Positions 1-10,714 of a stretch of 64,000 nt of DNA are shown in pieces. This DNA comes from UBA2029 sp037447125. Its GTDB lineage: Bacteria; Chloroflexota; Anaerolineae; Aggregatilineales; Aggregatilineaceae. The stretch covers positions 24,388-88,387 of the forward strand of contig JBBIHG010000003.1 in NCBI GenBank assembly GCA_037447125.1, in the 5' to 3' direction. Positions within the stretch are counted from its first letter, which is position 1; each line of letters starts with the position of its first letter. Position numbers and translations under genes: made by a program. The notes beneath the pieces are model-generated. The model did not search any database and had not been told where the DNA came from. It saw nothing but the letters and a program-made list of their open reading frames with translations.

Positions 1-1728
<1,728 letters not shown>

Positions 1729-1847
1729 AAGCCATTCCTGCCTGTTCGTTGTCAGTGGTCAGTGATCAGTTCTCAGTGGTCGGTCGGCGTCCGCGTGGGC
1801 GAGACGATGCATGACCTGACCGCTGACTGCTGAAAGCTGATGACTCC

Positions 1848-2156
1848 TCACCACTTGAGCATATTCACGTCTTCGGCAATGATTGACTGGCGCTTGCGAT
1901 AGATGCTGATGATCAGCGCCAGGCCGACGGCCACTTCCGCTGCCGCCACCACGAACACGAACACGGCGAACGCCTGCCCGCTGAGGTCAACCGGCGTGTT
2001 GTAGCGCCAGAAAGCGACCAGGTTGATGTTGACTGCGTTCAACATCAGCTCAATGCTCATCAAGATAGCGATGGCGTTGCGCCGCGAGAGCACGCCGAAC
2101 AGGCCCGTGCTGAACAGCGCCGCCGCCACCACCAGGTACATCCACAATGGCACCAT
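1848..2156 (-). CDS. nuoK: NADH-quinone oxidoreductase subunit K
   Basis: Small three-helix membrane subunit of complex I, 102 residues, the usual family length. The sequence shows the family core SIELMLNAVNINLVAF with the conserved intramembrane Glu in helix 2 and a second Glu in AAAEVAVGLALI in helix 3, both part of the proton-transfer path. It lies between nuoJ (35 bp upstream) and nuoL in one operon on the minus strand. Confidence 0.97.
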   Translation of the reverse strand: MVPLWMYLVVAAALFSTGLFGVLSRRNAIAILMSIELMLNAVNINLVAFWRYNTPVDLSGQAFAVFVFVVAAAEVAVGLALIISIYRKRQSIIAEDVNMLKW

Positions 2157-2191
2157 ACTCGTCCCTCGCCCCGGTCGTACCGCGCGACCGG

Positions 2192-2758
2192 CTAATCTTC
2201 GCCGCGCTCGTCTGCTTTCGCTTTGTCAGGGCTGACCAGCAAGACCGCCCCGATCAATGCCGCCATGAGCAGCACCGACGCCACCTCAAAGGGCAGCATG
2301 TATTTGTCCGGGGCCACCAGGTCCTTGCCCAGTTGGACGATGCTATCCGCTGGCACGTCCGCCGGACTCTTCTCGGTGAAGTCAGCGCTCCAGTCGTCCA
2401 CGCCCAGGTCGTCCATGATCGGCGAGACGACCGACACCAGCAGCACGAAGAAAAAGGCGGCCAGCACCAGGTTGAGCGCCCACTGCCGGTTGAAGATGGC
2501 CGGGACCTGGGTGACGCTCGGCGTGAGCATGATCGCCAGGATGATCAGGATGGCGATGGCCCCGATATAGACGACGACCTGCACACCGGCCAGGAACGGC
2601 GCGGCCAGCAGCACGAACAGCCCGGCCACGCCCAGCAGCGCCACCATCAGGTACAAACCGGCGTGAAACAGGTTGCGCGCCGAGACGACCAGCAAACCGC
2701 CACCCAGGGTGATCGCGCTCAAGATCAGGAATACAATGGACTCCGCTGTCAGTTCCAC
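2192..2758 (-). CDS. nuoJ: NADH-quinone oxidoreductase subunit J
   Basis: Membrane subunit of complex I (188 residues, five hydrophobic segments). The motif VVYIGAIAILIILAIML is the NuoJ signature around helix 3. I take the GTG at 2758 as start because an AGGAGG ribosome-binding site lies just upstream and overlaps the stop codon region of nuoH, so translation is probably coupled. The C-terminus is a short charged tail. Confidence 0.95.
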   Translation of the reverse strand: MELTAESIVFLILSAITLGGGLLVVSARNLFHAGLYLMVALLGVAGLFVLLAAPFLAGVQVVVYIGAIAILIILAIMLTPSVTQVPAIFNRQWALNLVLAAFFFVLLVSVVSPIMDDLGVDDWSADFTEKSPADVPADSIVQLGKDLVAPDKYMLPFEVASVLLMAALIGAVLLVSPDKAKADERGED

Positions 2759-2767
2759 ACGCCCCTC

Positions 2768-3961
2768 CTAGTCGCCTGCACCGGCCACCGACTCGACTGG
2801 CAGATCGGTCCCGGCCACGCGCGCCTCGATCCGCGCCCGCTCGCGGCGTCCCCGATCGGCCAGCAGCGCCCCGATGACCACGAGCATGGCCACATTGGTC
2901 AGCAGCAGGACCAGCGTGGGCACTACGGCCTCGCCGGCGCTGTTGATCTGGTTGCTGTTGGGGATCAGCTTCCACACCAGGGCGACGACGAGCAGGTTCG
3001 CCAGCCCGACCGGCACCAGGAATTTCCAGTTGAAATCGAGCAGGTGATCAATGCGCAGGCGCGGCAGCGTCATGCGCACCCAGACCAGCACCCAATAGAC
3101 GAACAGGCTCTTGATCAGCAGGTAGAAAAAGCCCAGGATGGCCACATCCTCGGCGAACGGGCCGCGCCAGCCGCCCAGGAAGAGGATCGCCGTCAGCACG
3201 CCGACAGTGAAGGCGTGCAGGAACTCGGCCACATAGAACATGCCGAACTTCATGCCCGAATACTCGATGTGAAAGCCGGATACCAGCTCGGACTCGGCTT
3301 CGAGCAGGTCGAACGGGCCGCGCCCGATCTCGGCCTGGCTGGAGATCAGGAAGATCAGCACGGTCAGCGGCACGGCGAACACGTACCAGAGGTGCTGTTC
3401 GCGCACGATCTCCTGCGTGCTCATCGAGCCAGAGAGCAGCACTGGCACCAGCAGGGCCAGCACCAGCGGCACCTCGTAACTGACCAGTTGGGCGACCGCG
3501 CGGAAGGCCGACAGCAGCGCGTACTTGTTGTTGCTGCCCCAACCGGCCATGATCACCGCCACCGTGCCCAGCGACCCCACCGCCAGCAGGTAGAGCACAC
3601 CGATGTTCAGGTCGGTGCCGATCCACACCGCGCTGAAAGGCACCACCGCCCAGATCAACGTCACGGCCAGCACTGACAGAATCGGGGCCAGGTTGTAAAC
3701 CCAGCGGTCCACGCCCTTGTTCATGATGTCTTCTTTGAGCAGGATTTTGACGGTGTCGGCCACGGTCTGGATCAGCCCGAAGGGACCCACCCGGTTCGGC
3801 CCGACGCGGTCCTGGAAGCGCGCGGCCCACTTGCGCTCCAGCCAGATGCCCAGCAGCGTCCACAGCAGGCCAAAGACGGCGACGACGATCACCCCGATCG
3901 CCTTGGCGATGAGCACTGCCAGATCGCGCGAGAACCCAATATCCTGTAACAGACCTGTCAT
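2768..3961 (-). CDS. nuoH: NADH-quinone oxidoreductase subunit H
   Basis: Complex I subunit at the joint between the membrane and peripheral arms; it lines the quinone chamber. It has 397 residues with about eight helices. Conserved stretches are AARFQDRVGPNRVGPFGL (residues about 46-63), PFDLLEAESELVSGFHIEYSG and the C-terminal LPRLRIDHLLDFNWKFLVP. The tail after the last helix (about 25 residues) is charged. It precedes nuoJ by only 9 bp. About 106 bp separate it from nuoA, and nuoB, C, D and I, which often lie in that gap, are absent. Confidence 0.97.
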   Translation of the reverse strand: MTGLLQDIGFSRDLAVLIAKAIGVIVVAVFGLLWTLLGIWLERKWAARFQDRVGPNRVGPFGLIQTVADTVKILLKEDIMNKGVDRWVYNLAPILSVLAVTLIWAVVPFSAVWIGTDLNIGVLYLLAVGSLGTVAVIMAGWGSNNKYALLSAFRAVAQLVSYEVPLVLALLVPVLLSGSMSTQEIVREQHLWYVFAVPLTVLIFLISSQAEIGRGPFDLLEAESELVSGFHIEYSGMKFGMFYVAEFLHAFTVGVLTAILFLGGWRGPFAEDVAILGFFYLLIKSLFVYWVLVWVRMTLPRLRIDHLLDFNWKFLVPVGLANLLVVALVWKLIPNSNQINSAGEAVVPTLVLLLTNVAMLVVIGALLADRGRRERARIEARVAGTDLPVESVAGAGD

Positions 3962-4067
3962 GGTCGCAGTCTCCGGCGAACGTCATTCATGATTCGGCCA
4001 ACGCCGCAGGCCGTTGGCACAGCAAAAAGCCGGTACGCCCCCCTGCGCATACCGACTCTCTCTCCGG

Positions 4068-4427
4068 TTATGACCAGCGCAGCGCACCTTTGCGCCAGGT
4101 ATAGACGAGCGCGACAACCAGCAAGAAGATGAAGACGGCCATCTCGAACAGGGCGAACAGCCCCAACTGGTTGTAGGCCAGCGCCCAGGGGAATAGAAAG
4201 ATCAGCTCGACACTAAAGATGACGAAGACCAGGGCGAAGACATAGTACTGCGCCCGGAACTGCGTCCATGGCGAGCCGACCATCTCGACGCCGCACTCGT
4301 AAGGTTGCTGCTTGACTCGATTCGGACGCCTGGGGGCGAGGAGTTTGCCCAAAACGATCGGGGCTGCTGGGAGCGTCCAGCCCAGCGCAAAGAAGAGGCC
4401 GATAAAAATCCATTCGTTCAAATTCAT
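4068..4427 (-). CDS. nuoA: NADH-quinone oxidoreductase subunit A
   Basis: First gene of the complex I operon here: 119 residues with three helices. The family signature RVKQQPYECGVEM (about residues 37-49) is present, as is QFRAQYYVFALVFVIFSVE with the conserved acidic residue. I place the start at the ATG at 4427 (MNLNEWIFIG), which fits the family length; the open frame runs further upstream to 4655 but enters a repeat element. A GGAGGG stretch lies about 12 bp before this ATG. The next gene in the operon is nuoH. Confidence 0.93.
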   Translation of the reverse strand: MNLNEWIFIGLFFALGWTLPAAPIVLGKLLAPRRPNRVKQQPYECGVEMVGSPWTQFRAQYYVFALVFVIFSVELIFLFPWALAYNQLGLFALFEMAVFIFLLVVALVYTWRKGALRWS

Positions 4428-4839
4428 TGCAGGCTCGCCCTCCAGTGTGATCTGGATGCACCGCACGCGCACGCGCCGGGCGCAACAGCCCGCTAGTATA
4501 ACAATCAGCCAGGGGATGGGCAATTTCCGGGCGCGTCGCGCCACCATTCTAGCACACGGCCCGGTGAACACAAAACCCGTGCCAGGGGGAACGCATCCGC
4601 ACTTGGGGGCGCAATGCCTGAACCGCAGAGGCACAGAGGACGCAGAGGAGAGCATTTTGAGGAGAATGAACTATGGAAGATTCTCTGCTTTTCTCCGCGC
4701 TCTCTGCGTCTCGGCGGTGCTGCTTTCGCATGAACATCTGGCAAACGTCCGCCTTTGGCAGATCCAAACTTCGGCAGAAAGTCGTATATTCTGGTATGTT
4801 CTGGTATCGCATTCGTTGCAGCTTCATGGAGGACACAAA
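4428..4839. other. Intergenic region between nuoA and the CHRD gene
   Basis: Divergent intergenic region of about 410 bp that should hold promoters for both neighbours. The only clear content is one copy of the dispersed CCGCAGAGGC inverted repeat (4622-4718). I could not assign a convincing -35/-10 pair. Frames across the stretch are extensions of nuoA or shadows. Confidence 0.6.
4622..4718. repeat. Dispersed inverted repeat, family A, copy 1
   Basis: Left arm ACCGCAGAGGCACAGAGGA and right arm CTCTCTGCGTCTCGGCGGT are near reverse complements, separated by a short AT-richer spacer. The same pattern occurs six more times in the window (26730, 32021, 33536, 40419, 51038, 54879). Outside the arms is a further conserved flank of the form TTGGGGGC followed by GAAnnnTGA. 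Confidence 0.85.
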
Positions 4840-5352
4840 ATGCGCAACTTGCGTCTGGTCATGCTTGCGTTGATGGTGCTGGCCATCGCCAGCACAGCGG
4901 GCATCAGTGCGGCCTCAGGCCGGTCGTTCAAGGCCCACTTGTCGGCTGGCGAGGAAGTGCCGGCGAACGAGTCGCGAGGGCAGGGGCAGGCCAACTTCTG
5001 GCTGAGCAAGGACGGCACCGAGCTGCACTACCGGCTCATTGTCGCCAACATCGAAAACGTCGTCGCGTCTCACATTCACCTGGGTGCGGCGGGCGTGAAC
5101 GGGCCGGTGGTCGCTTTCCTGTTTGGCCCGGCAGCGCCAGGGGGTGGCCGCTTCGCTGGCGTGCTCGCCGAGGGCACGATCACGGCGGCGAATCTGGTCG
5201 GTCCGCTGGCCGGGCAGCCGCTCAGCGCCCTGCTGGACGCCATCGCCGCTGGCAACACCTACGTGAACGTGCATACCAACGACGGAGTAGCGCCGGCTGG
5301 CACCGGCCCTGGTGACCTTCCCGCTGGCGAGATTCGCGGGCAGATCGGGTAG
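4840..5352 (+). CDS. Secreted CHRD-domain protein
   Basis: 170 residues. It opens with a signal peptide (MRNLRLVMLALMVLAIAS, cleavage probably after SAASG), followed by one CHRD domain. Typical CHRD features are FKAHLSAGEEVPA near the start, SHIHLGAAGVNGPVV in the middle, and YVNVHTNDG with GEIRGQIG at the end. CHRD domains were named from chordin and are found in many secreted bacterial proteins of unknown role. The ATG at 4840 is preceded by GGAGG with good spacing. A strong terminator hairpin lies 56 bp downstream, so it is probably monocistronic. Confidence 0.85.
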   Translation: MRNLRLVMLALMVLAIASTAGISAASGRSFKAHLSAGEEVPANESRGQGQANFWLSKDGTELHYRLIVANIENVVASHIHLGAAGVNGPVVAFLFGPAAPGGGRFAGVLAEGTITAANLVGPLAGQPLSALLDAIAAGNTYVNVHTNDGVAPAGTGPGDLPAGEIRGQIG

Positions 5353-5408
5353 CCCACAGCCAGAGTCTCTCTTCCTGGCTTGCGCTCACTAGAACTCTCT
5401 CCACACAC

Positions 5409-5438
5409 ACGCCCCCACGTCGCGCGATGCGGGGGCGT
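5409..5438 (+). terminator. Rho-independent terminator after the CHRD gene
   Basis: ACGCCCCC pairs with GGGGGCGT around a short loop and is followed by CTTCTT. Placed 56 bp after the CHRD stop and 75 bp before the FemAB-like gene, it separates the two transcripts. Confidence 0.7.
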
Positions 5439-5513
5439 CTTCTTGCCCAGACGCGCCACCCCCGCCACGCGGTATAATCGCCTCAGCGCCGACCATACCC
5501 CGACCGGAGACTG

Positions 5514-6551
5514 ATGACCCTGCACCCGCTCACCCCCGACCCCGCCGCCTGGGACGATTTCGTCGCGGCGCACCCGCGCGCACACCTCCTGCAACTGAGC
5601 GACTGGGGCGCGCTCAAGGCCGCCTTCGGCTGGACGCCCGTCCGCGTCGCCCTGGCTGACGGCGCGGGGACGCTCGTCGCCGGCGCGCAGATGTTGCTGC
5701 GCACGCTGCCGCTCCGCCTGGGGACACTCGCCTACATCCCCGCCGGGCCGCTGGTAGAGTGGGCGGACGCGGCACAGGTTCGCGCGCTGCTGGACGCGCT
5801 CGACGCCGAGGCGCGGCAGCGTGGGGCGATCCTGCTGAAGATCGAGCCAGGGCTGGGCCTGGACAACGCCGACTTCGCCCGGCTGGGCTTTCGCCCCAGC
5901 CCGCAGACGATCCAGCCGCCGCGCACCATCGTCCTCGACCTGAGCGGCGACGAGGAGGCGATCCTGGCCCGCATGAACCAGGGCACGCGCCGCAACATCC
6001 GCAAAAGCGCCCGCTTCGAGGTCGCCATCCGCCAGGGGACGCGCGCGGACGTGGCCCGCTTCAACGCGCTGCTGGCCGAGACGGGCGCGCGCGACGAATT
6101 CGGTGTGCACGCGCCCGACTACTATCAGCGCGCCTATGACCTCTTCGCCCCGGCGGGCCGCGCCGCGCTGATCCTGGGCAGCTATGGCGGGCAAGACCTG
6201 GCGGGCGTCATGGTCTTCCGGCTGGGCGAGTGGGCCTGGTACTTCTACGGCGCGTCGTCCGACCGCGAGCGGCAGCGCATGGCCTCCTACGGCGTGCAGT
6301 GGGCGGGCATCCAGTGGGCCAGGGCCGGCGGCGCGCGCTGCTACGACCTCTACGGCGTGCCCGACGCCGAGCCGGACGCCCTGGAAGCGCAGTTCGAGGC
6401 GCGCTCCGCCGGGCTGTGGGGCGTCTACCGCTTCAAGCGCGGCTGGGGCGGGCAGGTCGTGCGCGGCGCGGGAGCCTGGGACCGTGTCTACAGCCCGCCG
6501 CTCTATGCGCTCTACCGGCTGGCCGTGCGCCTGCTGCGCCGCGCGGAGTAG
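5514..6551 (+). CDS. FemAB-like peptidoglycan-bridge aminoacyltransferase (first of two)
   Basis: 345 residues in the FemAB/GNAT superfamily, whose members add amino acids from aminoacyl-tRNA to the peptidoglycan stem peptide. Characteristic stretches are LQLSDWGALKAAFGW near the N-terminus, MNQGTRRNIRKSAR in the middle, DYYQRAYDLF, and the C-terminal GLWGVYRFKRGWGGQVV. The duplicated GNAT-like fold fits two halves. It is followed after 5 bp by a paralogue. The substrate amino acid cannot be told from sequence. Confidence 0.85.
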   Translation: MTLHPLTPDPAAWDDFVAAHPRAHLLQLSDWGALKAAFGWTPVRVALADGAGTLVAGAQMLLRTLPLRLGTLAYIPAGPLVEWADAAQVRALLDALDAEARQRGAILLKIEPGLGLDNADFARLGFRPSPQTIQPPRTIVLDLSGDEEAILARMNQGTRRNIRKSARFEVAIRQGTRADVARFNALLAETGARDEFGVHAPDYYQRAYDLFAPAGRAALILGSYGGQDLAGVMVFRLGEWAWYFYGASSDRERQRMASYGVQWAGIQWARAGGARCYDLYGVPDAEPDALEAQFEARSAGLWGVYRFKRGWGGQVVRGAGAWDRVYSPPLYALYRLAVRLLRRAE

Positions 6552-6556
6552 TCCCC

Positions 6557-7675
6557 ATGCTGACCGTCACCCCGATCACCGACCGCGACGCCTGGCACGC
6601 CCTGCTGCGCCCGCTGCCCGCCGCGCACGTCTTGCAGACATGGGACTGGGGCGAGTTCAAGCGCGGCGAGACCGGCTGGTCGCCGGAGCGCCTGGCCTTC
6701 CGCGACGAGTCCGGCGCGACGGTCGCCGCTGCCGCCGTGCTGACGCGGCGCGTCGGGCCGCTGCGCGTGATGTACGCGCCCAAAGGCCCGGCGCTGGACT
6801 GGCGCGACCCCGCCCTGGTGAGCGAAGTGCTGGCACATCTGGAGACGCTCGCCCGCCGACGCTGCGCCATCTGGCTGAAGATCGATCCGGACGCCATCGC
6901 CGGGACGGGAGTGCCCGGCGGCGCTGACCCCGACCGCCCCCCGCGCGCCGACCTGGCGGGGCAGCGGGCGCTCGACTTGCTGCGGGCGCGCGGCTGGCGC
7001 TTCAGCGCGGCGCAGGTGCAGTTCCGCAACACGCTGACGCTCGACCTGGCGCAGAGCGAAGAGGCGCTGCTGGCGGGCATGAACCAGGGCACGCGCCGCA
7101 AAATCCGCCAGGCGAGCAAGGGGGGCGTCCGCGTGCGGCCCGCTGAGTCGCCCGGCGACTTCGAGACGCTCTACGCGCTCTACCGCGTCACCGGGCAGCG
7201 GCAGGGCTTCCTCATCCGCCCGCCGGACTATTACCGGGCGGCCTGGTCGCGCTTCATCGCGGCGGGGCTGGCGCAGGCGTTCCTGGCCGAGCACGAGGGG
7301 CGCGCCCTGGCCGGGCTGGTGCTGTTCCACTTCGGCCCCAAGGCGTGGTACTTCTATGGCATGAGTGGCAACGAGGGGCGCGAGCGGATGCCCACCTACC
7401 TGCTGCAATGGGAGGCAATCCGCTGGGCGCGGGCGCGCGGCTACGCGACCTACGACTTCTGGGGCGCGCCGGACGAATTCTGCGAGGACGCGCCGCTGTG
7501 GGGTGTCTACCGCTTCAAGGACGGCTTCGGCGGGACGGTGGTGCGGCACATCGGCGCGTGGGACTACGCGCCCTCGCGCGCGCTGTACGCGCTTTATGAG
7601 CGCGTCATGCCGCGCGTGCTGGGGGCGATGCGGCGGGGGAGAGGGGAGAAACGGCAGAGAGGGCCAGACTCATGA
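6557..7675 (+). CDS. FemAB-like peptidoglycan-bridge aminoacyltransferase (second of two)
   Basis: 372 residues, a clear paralogue of the preceding gene: LQTWDWGEFKRGETGW, MNQGTRRKIRQASKGG, DYYRAAWSRF and PLWGVYRFKDGFGG align with it. It has an insert of about 25 residues around 115-140. The ATG at 6557 starts 5 bp after the upstream stop, so the pair is an operon; an open frame extends further upstream only as a shadow. Two such enzymes in tandem often build the first and second residues of a peptide bridge, but that is inference here. Confidence 0.85.
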   Translation: MLTVTPITDRDAWHALLRPLPAAHVLQTWDWGEFKRGETGWSPERLAFRDESGATVAAAAVLTRRVGPLRVMYAPKGPALDWRDPALVSEVLAHLETLARRRCAIWLKIDPDAIAGTGVPGGADPDRPPRADLAGQRALDLLRARGWRFSAAQVQFRNTLTLDLAQSEEALLAGMNQGTRRKIRQASKGGVRVRPAESPGDFETLYALYRVTGQRQGFLIRPPDYYRAAWSRFIAAGLAQAFLAEHEGRALAGLVLFHFGPKAWYFYGMSGNEGRERMPTYLLQWEAIRWARARGYATYDFWGAPDEFCEDAPLWGVYRFKDGFGGTVVRHIGAWDYAPSRALYALYERVMPRVLGAMRRGRGEKRQRGPDS

Positions 7676-7830
7676 TCAAGTTGCTGGACGACGTGGCTCT
7701 GCTGGAGGATTTGCCCGAACACGACCTACAACGCGGGCAGGTGAGGACGGTGGTGGAAGAACTCGCCCCCGGCATCTTTGAGGTGGAATTCAGCGACAGC
7801 GAAGGGCGCACCTACGCCCTGCTGGCCCGT
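7672..7830 (+). pseudogene. DUF4926 gene truncated by an IS end
   Basis: The first ~53 residues (MIKLLDDVALLEDLPEHDL... to GRTYALLA) match small DUF4926 proteins, normally about 65-75 residues. The reading frame then runs into IS-derived sequence near 7829 and continues as nonsense to 8019. The start overlaps the FemAB stop as ATGA, so it was once translationally coupled. The natural C-terminus is lost. Confidence 0.75.
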
Positions 7831-7907
7831 TTTTGTTCATCCCACGATCCTACCTCATCCACGCCTCCCTTTCCTGTCCGGTTGGAGATAATCTCACTTC
7901 ACTACCT
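7829..7907 (-). mobile_element. Solo IS end (inverted copy of the one at 16541)
   Basis: Read on the minus strand, 7907-7829 matches 16541-16619 with about four mismatches in 79 bases. It begins AGGTAGTGAAGTGAGATTAT and reaches the transposase ATG (ATGAACA), after which all transposase sequence is gone. The element is therefore an IS tip left after deletion, joined to the DUF4926 gene. Confidence 0.8.
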
Positions 7908-8082
7908 AACAGATGCCATCTCAATGTTTCTCACGCTGCTGTCCGCCCCTGAACCCATTGGCTGGCGAGGGGCCAGGGGTGAGGTAAACCGGCGAGCATC
8001 TGCCATACGTCCAGTTTAGCAAGATACGCCAGTATCAGTAGGAGTCACGCCCAATGCTGCCAGCTCGGGCTGGCCCTGGGCC

Positions 8083-10449
8083 TCAGCAGGTAATTTCCGT
8101 GAAATACCGTCCCTTATGAGAGACTTCCGTAACGCCGCCGGCGATCTCAAACTCGCCTCTGCAGGCGATGTTGGTCGCGGAATTGCCGATGCACACTTCA
8201 ACACGACCCGGTTCAACTACGTAGCGCATGTCGCGATCGTAGAAGGCCAGCAGACTCACCGGCAGCTCAAAGGTGATAGTCCTACGCTGACCCGGAGCCA
8301 ATGTGATGCGCTGGAATCCCTTTAGCTCCTGCACCGGGCGCGTAATACTGGATACCAGATCGCGCACGTAAAGCTGCACGACTTCGTCTCCTGCGCGATC
8401 CCCAACGTTGGTCACGTCCACCTGGATCATGACGGTGTCACTTGCACGCACGGTCTCGGGCGTGATGCGCAGATTGGCGATCTCGAAGCGGGTATAGCTC
8501 AGCCCGTAGCCGAATGGATACAGCGGGTGCACGCTGGTATCGACGTAATGCTCTTTCCAGTGCGAGCGATTACCGGAGGGTTTGTGGTTGTAGAACAGCG
8601 GGATCTGCCCGACATGGCGCGGAAAGGTCACCGGCAGCTTGCCGCCCGGATTGACGTCACCAAAGAGCACATCGGCGACGGCGTTAGCGCCCTCCTCTCC
8701 GGGCAGCCAGGCTTCCAGAATCGCCGGCACGTGCTCCGCTGCCCAGGTGATAGTCATCGGGCGCCCGTTGATCAGGACCAGCACCACAGGCGTGCCGGTC
8801 GCCGCCACAGCGCGCAGCAGATCGTCCTGCACGCCGGGCAGGTTCAGATTGGCGCGGTCACGCGCTTCCCCACACGTGCAGTCTTCCGTCAGTCCGGCCT
8901 TGTCGCCAAGCACCAGGATTGCCACATCGGCCGCCTGGGCGAGTGCAACTGCTTCAGCGAAGCCAGCGGTGGAGTCGCCCAGCACGTCACAGCCTCTGGT
9001 ATAGCGTACATCAGCCGCGGGCACGGCAGCGCGGATCGCCTCCAAGACGCTGATCATGTCCACCGGACGATCCACGACCTGGACTTCATGATCCGGCGTG
9101 GCGGTGTTGAACACGGCAAGGGTCTGGGCTTCGCGCAGAGTCTCGGTGTGGGCGGGATAGGAGTAGTCACCCATCAGGTTCCGCACCGAGTCTGCATTGG
9201 GGCCGATCACGGCGATGCGCGCTGTCTGTTTGCACAGCGGCAGCAGGCCAGCTTCGTTCTTGAGCAGGACCATGCTCTTGCGGGCGACTTCGCGGGCCAG
9301 CGCGCGCTGCGCCGGCGTATCAAAAACCTCGATGACACGCTGCTCGTCAACATAGGGCTGCTCAAACAGACCCAGCCGGAACTTGAACGCCAGCACGCGC
9401 GACACCGCCGCATCCACGAGCGCGATATCGATCTGCCCGCTCTCCAACCCGGCCTTCAACGGACTGCCGAAACAATCGGTGCTGGGCAGTTCGACCTCAA
9501 TGCCGGCTTGCAGGGCCAACGCTGCCGCTTCAGTCTTGCCAGCGACGACGCGATGGTAGCCGGCGAGCATGTCCACCGTGAAGTAGTCTGACACAATCAG
9601 CCCGTCAAAACCGAGCTGCTCACGCAGCAGTGAGCGAAGCAGGGTGACCGAGCCGCCGCATGGCACTCCGTCCATCTCGTGATAGGCGTTCATGATCGAC
9701 GCCAGGCCCGCTTCGCGTATGGCCGCCTCGAAGGGGCGCACGAAGACCTCGCGCAGCTCGCGATCCGGCAGGGATACCGGGGCCCAGTTGCGCCCGCCTT
9801 CGCTCATGCCGTGGCCCACGAAGTGCTTGGCGGTGGCGACGATCCCTTCGGCCCATGACGGGCCCTGCAGCCCCTGGATGAAGGCTGAGCCAAGCCTTCC
9901 TGCCAGGTAGGGGTCCTCGCCGAAGGTCTCCTCGATGCGTCCCCACCGCGGATCGCGGGTGATGTCCAGCACGGGAGCCAGCGCCTGGTGACCGCCGACG
10001 GCGCGCATCTGCGTGCGGATCACTTCGCCCATCGCCTCCGTGATCGCTACGTCCCAGGTGCTCGCCACCCCAATCGCCTGCGGGAAGACGGTCGCCCCCT
10101 GGGCCATGTAGCCACTGCAGCATTCTTCATGCACTATTGCCGGAATGCCCAGGCGTGTGCGCGTGACCAGAAACCGTTGGGCCGCATTGGCGACGGCTGC
10201 GCTTTGGGCTGGAGGCAGGTTGGTTGACCCGCCGATACGCGTGATCTGCCCAATGCCATACTTCAGCCGGGCTTGGGCGCGCGTTTCTGAGAAGTCCATA
10301 CCTTCCAGCACTTCAAAAGCCCAGGCACTGCCCAGCTGAGCGAGTTTCTCGTCCACCGTCATCTGCGCCAACAGGTCGCGGACTCGCGCATCGATGGACT
10401 GAGACGCATCGCGGTAGAGGCCGCGGGTTGCGGTTCGGGTGTCTGCCAT
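8083..10449 (-). CDS. Glycoside hydrolase family 3 beta-glycosidase (probable beta-xylosidase/beta-glucosidase)
   Basis: 788 residues. The GH3 N-terminal barrel contains DPRWGRIEETFGEDPYLAG and KHFVGHGMSEGGR. The nucleophile Asp lies in GLIVSDYFTVDML. The GH3 C-terminal domain follows, then a fibronectin-III-like domain (TVMIQVDVTNVGDRAGDEVV). No signal peptide is seen, so it is probably cytoplasmic and cleaves imported oligosaccharides. I start at the ATG at 10449 (MADTRTATRG) because an AGGAG lies 8-9 bases upstream; the frame is open to 10482. It is divergent from a LacI-type repressor, and operator O1 overlaps its promoter. The neighbouring GH8 enzyme suggests xylo-oligosaccharides as substrate. 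Confidence 0.92.
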   Translation of the reverse strand: MADTRTATRGLYRDASQSIDARVRDLLAQMTVDEKLAQLGSAWAFEVLEGMDFSETRAQARLKYGIGQITRIGGSTNLPPAQSAAVANAAQRFLVTRTRLGIPAIVHEECCSGYMAQGATVFPQAIGVASTWDVAITEAMGEVIRTQMRAVGGHQALAPVLDITRDPRWGRIEETFGEDPYLAGRLGSAFIQGLQGPSWAEGIVATAKHFVGHGMSEGGRNWAPVSLPDRELREVFVRPFEAAIREAGLASIMNAYHEMDGVPCGGSVTLLRSLLREQLGFDGLIVSDYFTVDMLAGYHRVVAGKTEAAALALQAGIEVELPSTDCFGSPLKAGLESGQIDIALVDAAVSRVLAFKFRLGLFEQPYVDEQRVIEVFDTPAQRALAREVARKSMVLLKNEAGLLPLCKQTARIAVIGPNADSVRNLMGDYSYPAHTETLREAQTLAVFNTATPDHEVQVVDRPVDMISVLEAIRAAVPAADVRYTRGCDVLGDSTAGFAEAVALAQAADVAILVLGDKAGLTEDCTCGEARDRANLNLPGVQDDLLRAVAATGTPVVLVLINGRPMTITWAAEHVPAILEAWLPGEEGANAVADVLFGDVNPGGKLPVTFPRHVGQIPLFYNHKPSGNRSHWKEHYVDTSVHPLYPFGYGLSYTRFEIANLRITPETVRASDTVMIQVDVTNVGDRAGDEVVQLYVRDLVSSITRPVQELKGFQRITLAPGQRRTITFELPVSLLAFYDRDMRYVVEPGRVEVCIGNSATNIACRGEFEIAGGVTEVSHKGRYFTEITC

Positions 10450-10559
10450 CCAAAAGACTCCTGCTGAAAATCGGCCACTCAAAGAACGGCGTGCTGCAAA
10501 CCGGGCAAGCGCCGGACCACCAACAAGTCGTGCAGGGCGCTTGACATTGGTCAGGAGTC

Positions 10560-10589
10560 ATTATAGACTGATTTTGATAACGTTTGCAA
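10560..10589 (-). promoter_or_regulatory. Promoter of the GH3 gene, overlapped by operator O1
   Basis: On the minus strand TTGCAA (10589-10584) is followed after 18 bases by TATAAT (10565-10560). The -35 box and spacer coincide with the palindrome at 10574-10589, so repressor binding there would block RNA polymerase. Confidence 0.65.
10574..10589. promoter_or_regulatory. LacI-family operator O1
   Basis: TTGATAACGTTTGCAA is an imperfect 16-bp palindrome centred on the CG step seen in LacI/GalR operators. It shares the pattern TNGNNAACGTTNNCAA with O2 (TNG because O2 starts CTG). Confidence 0.75.
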
Positions 10590-10714
10590 TAGGGTTGCCT
10601 GGAAACAGCGCGATTCTGTCCGCAGGGCCTGCCGTAAGGCCGGGTCTTCGGGCGAAGACCAAGAGCAGAGGGCGGGCCGGCGGTCTGAATAGGCGACGTC
10701 TCTTGGGGGCGATT

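Noticed and set aside
4755..4790. TTGGCA...TATATT as promoter of the CHRD gene
   Set aside because: Spacing is 24 bases, too long for a sigma-70 promoter.
8527..9591. 354-codon plus-strand frame
   Set aside because: Antisense of the GH3 gene, whose catalytic motifs are intact.
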